DNA of 6,980 nt from Endomicrobium sp. (lineage in GTDB: Bacteria > Elusimicrobiota > Endomicrobiia > Endomicrobiales > Endomicrobiaceae). The notes beneath the pieces are model-generated. The model ran no database searches. It saw nothing but the letters and a program-made list of their open reading frames with translations, and was not told where the DNA came from. Positions within the stretch are counted from its first letter, which is position 1; every line of letters starts with the position of its first letter. Made by a program: the position numbers and the translations under genes. The stretch lies in assembly GCA_031290055.1 (NCBI GenBank), contig JAITOH010000084.1:1-6980 (forward strand), given 5' to 3'. Shown here in pieces: positions 1-5,522 of this stretch.

Positions 1-243
1 ATTTATATCAGGAATTAAAATTTTTTTCTCTGGACTAAGTATAGAAGCAGTTTCAGCCATAAAACGCACCCCACAAAAAACAACTATGCTAGCTTTAGAT
101 TGCATAGCTTTTTTGCTCAAATCTAAAGAATCACCAACGAAATCAGCTATGCTGTGAATTTCTGGTAACTGATACATGTGGGCTAAAATTATAATATTTT
201 TTTCCCTTTTTAACTTGTTTAATTTTTTAATTATTTCGTTCAT
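1..243 (-). CDS. nadA: Quinolinate synthase NadA, N-terminal part (cut by window edge)
   Basis: NadA is the [4Fe-4S] enzyme that condenses iminoaspartate with dihydroxyacetone phosphate to quinolinate in cytoplasmic de novo NAD synthesis. The first 81 residues are present and run off the left edge. Seen: [11 protein letters not shown] (residues 19-29, with the substrate-site His and Tyr of the family's AHxYQ block), then [14 protein letters not shown], and [16 protein letters not shown], all diagnostic of NadA. The first cluster-ligand cysteine expected in the family lies just beyond the edge. The ATG at 243 gives the usual short NadA N-terminus ([15 protein letters not shown]). An in-frame ATG at 276 would add 11 residues without a better ribosome site. 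Upstream of 243 there is only a weak purine stretch (GAAAAG). No nadB or nadC is visible. The family call is near certain. Confidence 0.95.
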   Translation of the reverse strand, partial: MNEIIKKLNKLKREKNIIILAHMYQLPEIHSIADFVGDSLDLSKKAMQSKASIVVFCGVRFMAETASILSPEKKILIPDIN

Positions 244-298
244 TATTTTTTTTCTTTTCAAAAAAATTATTAACATTGTAATGCTTTGTGGCTTCAAA

Positions 299-328
299 AT
301 ATTACAAAACCAATAGTTAAAATGCCAA
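299..328 (-). promoter_or_regulatory. Putative sigma70 promoter of nadA
   Basis: On the minus strand TTGGCA (328-323) is followed after 18 bases by TAATAT (304-299). This puts a start of transcription near 291 and a leader of about 48 bases before the nadA ATG at 243. The -35 matches five of six consensus bases and the -10 four of six. Such matches occur by chance in AT-rich DNA, so position and orientation are the main support. It overlaps a possible gene remnant at 294-380. Confidence 0.4.
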
Positions 329-383
329 CACCATCCCACACATCTAACAGTAAAGAAAATAATTCAATATATGAATCAATTTA

Positions 384-420
384 GCAACCTTAAACGCGCG
401 TGAGATCTAGTAAGGGTTGT
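384..420. repeat. Inverted repeat around a GC-rich core
   Basis: CAACCTTA (385-392) pairs with TAAGGGTTG (411-419), with one unpaired G in the right arm and a possible G-U pair at 384/420 in a plus-strand RNA. The 18-base loop contains two perfect palindromes, ACGCGCGT (394-401) and AGATCT (403-408). This is the most GC-rich spot of the surrounding gap. No T-run follows on either strand, so it does not look like an intrinsic terminator. It could be an operator, a small RNA hairpin or a mobile-element remnant. Confidence 0.4.
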
Positions 421-905
421 ATAAAGTATATGAGATTGATTTTTTAGTTTTAACAAAATTTTAACTCTCTTCCTATATTAACATATATCTACATGTTTAA
501 CTCTAAAACAATAAATTATTTTCCAGGAATAATAGCAACAACTCTTTTTAATTCTAACATATTATTTTGAAAATTTTTACTGCTAATGTTTTTAATAAAT
601 TCACTCTAAGATTATTAGAATTTGTTAATTTTTTACGTATATACTTTTTAGCAAAGAATTATTAAATAAAATTATGGATTTTTGTTTTATTTATAAGCTA
701 GAAATAGTCTGACTATACCTTATAATAACATTATAAAATTAAAATACATGTAGTTTATTCTAATAGTTTTATTTTGTGGGATTAAGGAATTTGTTTTTTA
801 CTTAGTTAATAAAAACTGTTTTTTGGGCTGATTCTGTAAAAATCTATATGTACTTTAGTGATATTATTCTTTATAATCAAGATTTACTTGTTTAAGATGA
901 TTTAT

Positions 906-911
906 TATAAT
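906..911 (+). promoter_or_regulatory. Candidate -10 box of the lipoprotein gene
   Basis: TATAAT lies 10 bases before the GTG at 922, so transcription would begin within a few bases of the start codon. The best -35 is poor (TTACTT at 884-889, 16-base spacer). A second TATAAT at 872-877 also lacks a good -35. If the 906-911 box is real, the messenger would be nearly leaderless, which fits the missing Shine-Dalgarno sequence. The evidence is weak in such AT-rich DNA. Confidence 0.25.
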
Positions 912-921
912 TTTACCTAAT

Positions 922-1329
922 GTGAATGTGATAAGATTTTTTTTTGGTTCAATGTTTGTTATGTTTTTAATGTCTTGTTCAGTTTTAGACTATCCAATTC
1001 GTATACTTGGGATTTCTATTAACAAGTTTAAAACCGAACAAGTAGAAAAAGCTAGTAAAATTTTTGAAATGTCGAAAAAAGATTGCTTTAGAAAAAGTCT
1101 CATTGTGATAAAAGACCTTGAAGCAAAAGTTGCTCATAAAAATTTTGGAAAAGGATATATAGTAGCTTTTAGTTTTACAAAAAGTTTTAGCTATTGTTTA
1201 GCATCAACCGAAGTAGTTATTTTTATAAGCAACTTTGGGGGAAATAGTATAAAAGTTGAAATAATTTCTGGCAATAGCTTACTAGCTAAAGAGCTATCTA
1301 TTAGATTTTTTGAAATGCTAAGATCTTAA
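922..1329 (+). CDS. Uncharacterised lipoprotein, 135 aa
   Basis: I do not recognise a named family. Residues 1-19 form a lipoprotein signal: Arg5, a hydrophobic core (FFFGSMFVMFLM) and a lipobox-like LMSC with Cys19 as the predicted lipidated residue. This predicts a membrane-anchored protein facing the periplasm, probably on the outer membrane. The mature part of about 117 residues has an alternating alpha/beta pattern: a helix around 40-68 with Cys55, strands around 77-85 and 96-103 (STEVVIFIS), a strand at 109-115, and a final helix around 118-133 (SLLAKELSIRFFEML). This layout recalls small DUF3568-like lipoprotein domains, but that is only an impression. The GTG at 922 has no Shine-Dalgarno sequence; a GTG at 928 is equally possible. 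The ATGs at 952 and 961 would remove Arg5. A TGA at 898-900 limits upstream extension. The gene stands alone, with long gaps on both sides. Confidence 0.75.
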   Translation: MNVIRFFFGSMFVMFLMSCSVLDYPIRILGISINKFKTEQVEKASKIFEMSKKDCFRKSLIVIKDLEAKVAHKNFGKGYIVAFSFTKSFSYCLASTEVVIFISNFGGNSIKVEIISGNSLLAKELSIRFFEMLRS

Positions 1330-1563
1330 AAAGCACATTATTTTGTTATCTTAAAAGAGAAACAATTTCTTAGTTTGATTTTTTAAAATTTTAAACCAGG
1401 TGAGTTGTTTATACGTAAAGTTTTAATTGAGAAAATAAAAAATGTGAACTTGTATAGTGAGTAGTTCTGTTCTTATCTCGAGGAAAATATTCAACAGCTA
1501 AAAAGTTATTTTAAGCACTAGATTTATGCATGTATTGTCACGTGAATTTTTGTAAAATTTTAT

Positions 1564-1594
1564 CCAAATAAAGTTTTTTATTTTTGGCTTTTTT
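1564..1594 (+). terminator. Weak terminator-like hairpin after the lipoprotein gene
   Basis: CCAAATAAA (1564-1572) can pair with TTTATTTTTGG (1577-1587) across a four-base loop, with two unpaired bases in the right arm, followed by CTTTTTT (1588-1594). The T-run is right for an intrinsic terminator, but the stem has only two GC pairs. It lies 235 bases past the lipoprotein stop codon. It may be an accident of AT-rich sequence. Confidence 0.22.
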
Positions 1595-1689
1595 GCTACA
1601 CACTAAAAATTATCTTTGTGCTTGGAATTAGAAGCAGTATATTTGACGATAAGACAATAGTATAGACAAAAGATACATAAAGAAGAATC

Positions 1690-1717
1690 TTGACTTAAAA
1701 ATTTAACTTTATATTTT
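1690..1717 (+). promoter_or_regulatory. Putative sigma70 promoter of ftsB
   Basis: TTGACT (1690-1695) is followed after 16 bases by TATTTT (1712-1717). The first matches the -35 consensus at five of six positions, the second the -10 at four of six. Transcription would begin near 1724, only about seven bases before the ATG at 1731, giving a nearly leaderless messenger. This agrees with the absence of a Shine-Dalgarno sequence before that ATG. Confidence 0.45.
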
Positions 1718-1730
1718 TTCAAGACTTAAA

Positions 1731-2036
1731 ATGAAAAAAATTAAAATTAGGTACGTTACTTTTGGGATTATTTTGTTAATTTTAGTTTTTAACAAAGGAA
1801 ATAAAACTTTTTTAAGACGTTTTTTTGAACAAAAGAGATTAAAAGAAAGTATAAAAAGTGCTCAGTATCAGAATGCTCTGTTAAAAAAAAGAATATATTA
1901 CCTTGAGAATGACCCATATTATTTGGAGAGGATGGTACGTAACGAACTAAATGTCATAGCTCCTGGTGAAGTAGAATATAGATTTTTAAATAAAAACACA
2001 TATGGTGTCAATTATAAATTGAAAAATTTAAAATAA
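1731..2036 (+). CDS. ftsB: FtsB/DivIC-family septum formation initiator, 101 aa
   Basis: This is a small bitopic membrane protein of the division complex. In the family it pairs with FtsL by a coiled coil and passes the signal that activates septal peptidoglycan synthesis. Seen: a basic N-terminus (KKIKIR), one membrane segment at about 8-20, a coiled-coil helix at about 27-60 rich in Lys, Glu and Leu, and the family's signature block at 59-85, with ENDPYYLERMVRNEL followed by APGEVEYRF. Length and architecture match FtsB/DivIC. FtsB and DivIC cannot be told apart here, and the usual eno or ftsL neighbour is absent. The ATG at 1731 lies right before the basic residues and membrane segment; no Shine-Dalgarno sequence precedes it, and a putative promoter sits unusually close. 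About 16 residues (86-101) follow the conserved block. Confidence 0.9.
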   Translation: MKKIKIRYVTFGIILLILVFNKGNKTFLRRFFEQKRLKESIKSAQYQNALLKKRIYYLENDPYYLERMVRNELNVIAPGEVEYRFLNKNTYGVNYKLKNLK

Positions 2037-2454
2037 TGGTAATAACATGTTTCACAACTATCTTTCAGTGCCATTGTTTGTTATACTGTTAATGGATATT
2101 TTGTTAAACACTGAAAAATTATGCGATGATAGGTTTGAGTTTATTTAAATTTTTAAAAATTTTAAACTTTAACTTTTATAATTATATTCATCAAACGTAT
2201 ATAATCAACAAAAACAGATCAATAGGTTAAGCAAAATTTAATATTTTAAGATTTTTCTAAAGCCGAATTATAAAACAAGTCAATATGAGTTTCAGAAATC
2301 TAAATTTACTTAGAAAGTATTAAAGAAAGTGTCTTAACCAAAAGGTTTTATAGTGTTTTTGTGTTAAGATGAGATGCTTCTTGTGGCGAATAAAAACTCA
2401 AAAGGCATTTAAATTATTTTTCCACTTTTGTGACAGCATTTCTATCAAGATGGT
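2037..2454. other. 418-base gap between convergent ftsB and typA
   Basis: No supported gene. Just after ftsB there is a nested inverted repeat (2063-2116), which overlaps a 33-codon open frame (2047-2148) that starts with ATG 10 bases after the ftsB stop and has a hydrophobic N-terminal half but no ribosome site. A 16-base A/T-only palindrome sits at 2147-2162. A TATAAT at 2200-2205 has no -35 partner. I find no clear intrinsic terminator for typA, which ends at 2455 on the other strand. Confidence 0.6.
2063..2116. repeat. Nested inverted repeat downstream of ftsB
   Basis: TTTCAGTG (2063-2070) is the exact reverse complement of CACTGAAA (2109-2116). Directly inside the left arm, CCATT (2071-2075) is the reverse complement of AATGG (2091-2095). 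Together they allow a 13-pair hairpin with a 13-base bulge on one side (2096-2108) and a 15-base loop. It begins 26 bases after the ftsB stop. It could stabilise or end the ftsB messenger, though no U-run follows, or be a trace of a mobile element. Confidence 0.45.
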
Positions 2455-4236
2455 TTATTTTTTCCTTAGGCGTATAGATGTTGGCGTGATTTCAACGAGT
2501 TCATCTGGTGCTATGTATTCGATTGCCTGTTCAAGATTTATAACTTTATGTGGTTTAAGTGTTATTGTGTCGTCTGCACTTTTACTTCTCATATTGCTTA
2601 GTTTTTTTAATTTACAAGGGTTTACAACCAAATCTTTTCCCCTAGAGTTTTGTCCTATTATCATTCCTGGATAAACTTCAATGCCTGGTTTTACAAATAG
2701 TTCTCCTCCGATTTGTAGGTTGTCTAATGCATAAGCTGTAGTTTTTCCATATTCTTTTGCTATTAAAACTCCATTTTTTCGTAAGTTTAAAATACTTACT
2801 TTTGGCATATAATCATAAAAACTATGATTCATAGTTCCGTGACCATGAGTACTTGTTAAAAAATCGTTTTTAAACCCTATCAATGCTCTTGTTGGAATTA
2901 TGTATTCTAATCGCAACAAGTTTTCACCTTCAATTACCATATTTTCAAGTTTTGCTGACCTTTTGCCAATAAGTTCAAAAATAGCTCCTTGATATTGATT
3001 TTCTATATTTATAATAAGAAGTTCCATAGGTTCTAAAATTTTTCCATCTTTTTCTTTATAAATAGTTTCTGGAGACGACACCGCAAGCTCAAAACCTTCA
3101 CGACGCATGGTTTCAATCAAAACAATTAGGTGAAGTTCGCCTCTTCCTGAGACCTTAAATATTCCTTTTTCATTTACTGATTTAATTTTTAGCCCAATGT
3201 TTGTTTGAACTTCTTTTTCAAGACGTTCTTTTATATGTTTACTTGTTAGGAATTTACCTTCGCGTCCGGAAAAAGGGGAATCATTTACTAGAAAATTCAT
3301 CGAAACTATAGGTTCATCTATTGAAAGTTGAGGTAGAGGCATAATATTGTTGTTATCGCATATTGTATCGCCAACTTTTACACCGTTAAGACCAAATATT
3401 GAAACTATATTTCCAGCTTCGGCTTCTTCAACTTCTTGCACTCCAAGTCCGTAAAATTTATCTATCCGTGTCACTTTTGAGCTCATTGGATTAATAGTAC
3501 TCCTATTGTTTACTATGGACACATGCTGTCCTTTTTTTATAATTCCGTTTGAGATTCTACCTATTCCAACATCTCCTAGAAAATTATTGTGATCAAGCAT
3601 TGTTATTTGCATTTGGAGTGGTTTTTTAATGTCTGCAGATGGTGGTGGAATGTGAGATATAATTGTTTTTAAAAAAGGGTCCATATCATTACCTTTTTTA
3701 CCCATAGTTATACTTGCCCAACATTCCCTTCCAGATGTATAAAGAATTGGGAAATCAAGTTGTTCATCAGTTGCTCCAAGCTTAATAAACAAATCAAAGA
3801 TGTCATCAATTAATGTGTTTGAAATTACGTTAATCCTGTCCATTTTGCTCACTGTAACAATGGGCTTTAGTCCAAGATCAAGTGCTTTTTTTAAAACAAA
3901 GCGTGTTTGTGACATTGGGCCCTCAACTGCATCAACCATGAGTATTACACCGTCAACCATTTTTAATACCCTTTCAACTTCACCACTGAAATCTGTATGA
4001 CCAGGAGTGTCTACTATATTTATTATATTTTCTTTATAATTCACGGAAATACATTTTGCAAATATAGTTATACCTCTTTCTCTTTCAAGTGGGTTTGAAT
4101 CTAAAACCATGTCTTGCACTTCATTGTTTTTAACATTGAATTGTCCTGAAAATTTCAATAAAGAGTCTACAATAGTGGTTTTGCCATGATCAACATGTGC
4201 TATAATTGCAACATTTCTTATGTTATTTTTTTTCAT
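2455..4236 (-). CDS. typA: TypA/BipA translational GTPase, 593 aa
   Basis: TypA is a ribosome-binding GTPase related to EF-G and LepA, linked in other bacteria to 50S assembly and growth under cold and other stress. G motifs: G1 AHVDHGKT (13-20), G2 ERGIT (53-57), G3 DTPGH (76-80), and G4 at 130-133, which reads SKMD where the family has NKxD. A domain-II beta-barrel follows (about 205-300), then the EF-G-like domain with SGRGELHL (363-370) and ETMRREGFEL, then the TypA-specific C-terminus with PTRALIGF (448-455), HGHGTMNHSF, NSRGKDLVVNPCK (530-542) and SIRLRKK at the very end. Length is close to the usual 600 or so. The start is ATG 4236, because GAGGGA (4246-4241) sits just before it and MKKNNIRNVAIIAHVDHGK is the family's N-terminus. 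An ATG at 4266 adds ten residues but has no ribosome site. It stands alone, divergent from the LPS operon. Confidence 0.97.
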   Translation of the reverse strand: MKKNNIRNVAIIAHVDHGKTTIVDSLLKFSGQFNVKNNEVQDMVLDSNPLERERGITIFAKCISVNYKENIINIVDTPGHTDFSGEVERVLKMVDGVILMVDAVEGPMSQTRFVLKKALDLGLKPIVTVSKMDRINVISNTLIDDIFDLFIKLGATDEQLDFPILYTSGRECWASITMGKKGNDMDPFLKTIISHIPPPSADIKKPLQMQITMLDHNNFLGDVGIGRISNGIIKKGQHVSIVNNRSTINPMSSKVTRIDKFYGLGVQEVEEAEAGNIVSIFGLNGVKVGDTICDNNNIMPLPQLSIDEPIVSMNFLVNDSPFSGREGKFLTSKHIKERLEKEVQTNIGLKIKSVNEKGIFKVSGRGELHLIVLIETMRREGFELAVSSPETIYKEKDGKILEPMELLIINIENQYQGAIFELIGKRSAKLENMVIEGENLLRLEYIIPTRALIGFKNDFLTSTHGHGTMNHSFYDYMPKVSILNLRKNGVLIAKEYGKTTAYALDNLQIGGELFVKPGIEVYPGMIIGQNSRGKDLVVNPCKLKKLSNMRSKSADDTITLKPHKVINLEQAIEYIAPDELVEITPTSIRLRKK

Positions 4237-4240
4237 ATTG

Positions 4241-4246
4241 TCCCTC
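4241..4246 (-). promoter_or_regulatory. Shine-Dalgarno sequence of typA
   Basis: GAGGGA on the minus strand, with its GAGG core six bases before the ATG at 4236. It decides the typA start in favour of 4236 over the in-frame ATG at 4266. It is one of only two strong ribosome sites in the window. Confidence 0.85.
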
Positions 4247-4309
4247 AATAATTTCTTTCTATGCATGATACCACATATAGTAGTGAGATGTCATCATTAC
4301 TTGGAATTT

Positions 4310-4330
4310 TTAAAGTTAGAAAAACTTTAA
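4310..4330. repeat. Inverted repeat upstream of typA
   Basis: TTAAAGTT (4310-4317) and AACTTTAA (4323-4330) are perfect inverted copies around a five-base spacer. Outer flanks GGAA (4303-4306) and TTCC (4335-4338) can extend the symmetry. It lies 74 bases before the typA ATG and just downstream of a possible typA -10 box (4344-4339). It could therefore be an operator or a hairpin at the 5' end of the typA messenger. Confidence 0.4.
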
Positions 4331-4338
4331 GGTTTTCC

Positions 4339-4344
4339 ATTATA
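4339..4344 (-). promoter_or_regulatory. Candidate -10 box of typA
   Basis: A perfect TATAAT on the minus strand. It would place the start of transcription near 4332 and a leader of about 95 bases before the typA ATG, beginning with the inverted repeat at 4330-4310. No -35 resembling TTGACA occurs 16-18 bases upstream, so this is a weak call. Confidence 0.3.
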
Positions 4345-4453
4345 CAGTTGTCATTTTATAACATAAGAAATGTTGCAATGAAAATTTTGACCAAGATCAA
4401 GATATAGTTGATATCGAAATGTGAATTATTATTTGTAAAACATTTATTTTTAA

Positions 4454-4482
4454 TTGACACTAATTTTATCTTTATGTACAAT
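4454..4482 (+). promoter_or_regulatory. Near-consensus sigma70 promoter of the LPS-core operon
   Basis: TTGACA (4454-4459), a 17-base spacer, then TACAAT (4477-4482): a perfect -35, ideal spacing and a five-of-six -10. Transcription would start near 4489, giving a leader of about 33 bases that holds the hldD ribosome site. This is by far the best promoter in the window and suggests strong constitutive expression of hldD-rfaE1-kdsB. Confidence 0.82.
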
Positions 4483-4509
4483 AAATGCGGGTTATTGCTC
4501 TAGAAGATT

Positions 4510-4515
4510 AAGGGG
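4510..4515 (+). promoter_or_regulatory. Shine-Dalgarno sequence of hldD
   Basis: AAGGGG followed by seven bases and the ATG at 4523. Together with the promoter at 4454-4482 it rules out the longer in-frame reading that would start at 4454 on the -35 box itself. Confidence 0.85.
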
Positions 4516-4522
4516 TCGTTGT

Positions 4523-5482
4523 ATGGTAGTACTGACAGGTGGTGCAGGTTTTATTGGTAGTTGTTTTTTATGGAAATTAAATCAGGAAGGCATAAAAGAT
4601 ATTTTAGTTGTTGATCATCTTGATAGAAGTGAAAAGTGGAAAAATCTTCTTGGAAAAAAATTCTACGATTATGTTCAAAAAGATGATTTTTTAAATTCTG
4701 TAATGAGCAGACAAATTCAAAACCCTCAGGCTATTATACACTTTGGAGCCTGCAGTTCAACAAGTTTTTGTGATGCTGACTATTATGTAAGAAATAATTA
4801 CGAATATTCTAAGATTCTTGCTTTGTGGGCATTTGAACTTGGAATCCCGTTTATTTATGCCTCGTCAGCTGCAACATATGGTAACTGTAAATATACTTAT
4901 GCTAATATAATTGGGATTGAAGATTTGTTGCCGTTAAACGTATATGGTTTTTCAAAACATATGTTTGACCTATGGCTTTTTAACAACAATTATCTTGAGA
5001 AGGTAATTGGCATAAAGTTTTTTAACGTTTTTGGTCCAAATGAATACCATAAAGGTAATATGTGTAGCGTAATTTGCAAGAGTTATTCTGATGTTGTGAA
5101 TAAGGGATTAATAAAACTGTTTAAGTCTTACGACAGAAATTATGCAGATGGTGAACAACGCAGGGATTTCATATATATAAAAGACGTTATTGATGTAATA
5201 TATTTTTTGTTTAAAAACCCATCAAATACAGGAATATTTGATCTTGGCACTGGGAAATCAAGGACATGGTATGATGTAGCAAAATCTATGTTTGCTGCTA
5301 CAGCTAAAAGTGTAAATGTAGAATATGTTGAAATGACTGATAATTTGAAGTCAAATTATCAGTATTTTACGCAGGCAAAAATTGATAATCTTAGAAAAAT
5401 AGGTTATGACAATTCTTTTATGGAGTTAGAAGATTCAGTTAAAGACTACTGTTTTTACTTAAAAAACAAATCTTACTTATAG
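4523..5482 (+). CDS. hldD: ADP-L-glycero-D-manno-heptose 6-epimerase, 319 aa
   Basis: HldD converts ADP-D-glycero-D-manno-heptose to ADP-L-glycero-D-manno-heptose, the donor for the LPS inner core. It is a cytoplasmic, NADP-dependent extended short-chain dehydrogenase. Seen: the Rossmann motif TGGAGFIGS (5-13, GxxGxxG) and VVDHL (29-33), HFGACSST (73-80), YASSAATYG (112-120) with the catalytic Ser region, YGFSK (141-145) with catalytic Tyr141 and Lys145, FNVFGPNEYHKGNM (167-180) with the conserved HKG lysine at 177, RRDFIYIKDV (213-222), LGTG (241-244) and TQAKIDNLRKIGYD (283-296). All align with E. coli HldD (310 aa). The start at 4523 has a good ribosome site and leaves MVVLTGGAGFIG, the expected N-terminus. 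It ends with TAG and is the first gene of the operon; rfaE1 begins 63 bases later. Confidence 0.97.
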   Translation: MVVLTGGAGFIGSCFLWKLNQEGIKDILVVDHLDRSEKWKNLLGKKFYDYVQKDDFLNSVMSRQIQNPQAIIHFGACSSTSFCDADYYVRNNYEYSKILALWAFELGIPFIYASSAATYGNCKYTYANIIGIEDLLPLNVYGFSKHMFDLWLFNNNYLEKVIGIKFFNVFGPNEYHKGNMCSVICKSYSDVVNKGLIKLFKSYDRNYADGEQRRDFIYIKDVIDVIYFLFKNPSNTGIFDLGTGKSRTWYDVAKSMFAATAKSVNVEYVEMTDNLKSNYQYFTQAKIDNLRKIGYDNSFMELEDSVKDYCFYLKNKSYL

Positions 5483-5522
5483 GGTTTTTATGTTGAGTTA
5501 ATTAGAAAATAAAGAATTTGAA

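Larger units (their letters stand above)
244..921. other. 678-base gap without a supported gene
   Basis: This is very AT-rich DNA between divergent nadA and the lipoprotein gene. It holds the putative nadA promoter (299-328), a hairpin with a small GC-rich core (384-420) and a candidate -10 for the lipoprotein gene (906-911). Two short open stretches on the minus strand look faintly protein-like: 380-297 (28 codons, hydrophobic second half) and 658-516 (two frames that overlap). Neither has a start, ribosome site and length that would make it a gene. They may be remains of decayed genes. I see no tRNA, insertion sequence or tandem repeat. Confidence 0.6.
1330..1730. other. 401-base gap, possibly with gene debris
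   Basis: No intact gene is visible between the lipoprotein gene and ftsB. In the same reading frame as the lipoprotein gene, the sequence after its TAA continues with rather few stops: TAA 1384, TAG 1462, TAG 1519, TGA 1543, then open to about 1663. The stretches include PGELFIRKVLIEKIKN (1396-1443) and YLEENIQQLKSYFKH (1474-1518), which have protein-like composition. This could be a decayed gene or chance. A weak terminator-like hairpin lies at 1564-1594 and the putative ftsB promoter at 1690-1717. Confidence 0.4.

Noticed and set aside
720..736. TTATAAT and its inverted copy around three bases, looking like back-to-back -10 boxes
   Set aside because: No -35 partner at a fitting distance on either strand and no gene placed to use it.
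1462..1521. Amber codons at 1462 and 1519 read as sense codons, joining open stretches after the lipoprotein gene
   Set aside because: hldD ends in TAG at the length expected for its family, so TAG is a normal stop here. Decay or chance explains the stretches better.
1643..1666. TTGACG followed by TATAGA upstream of ftsB
   Set aside because: The spacer is only 12 bases, too short for a sigma70 promoter. The pair at 1690-1717 fits better.
2147..2162. 16-base perfect palindrome made only of A and T
   Set aside because: Such palindromes are common by chance in this AT-rich DNA. It has no GC stem or T-run typical of a terminator.
2369..2674. Plus-strand open frame of 101 codons
   Set aside because: It mostly lies opposite the 3' end of typA, has no ribosome site and no recognisable domain. 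It is a shadow of typA.
3800..4000. Plus-strand open frame of 66 codons
   Set aside because: It lies wholly opposite the conserved GTPase domain of typA.
4237..4266. Ten-residue N-terminal extension of TypA starting at 4266
   Set aside because: It has no ribosome site, whereas GAGGGA serves the ATG at 4236, which also matches the family N-terminus.
4454..4522. 23-residue N-terminal extension of HldD starting at 4454
   Set aside because: The supposed start is a TTG inside the -35 box of a strong promoter, upstream of the transcription start, and HldD proteins begin just before the Rossmann motif.
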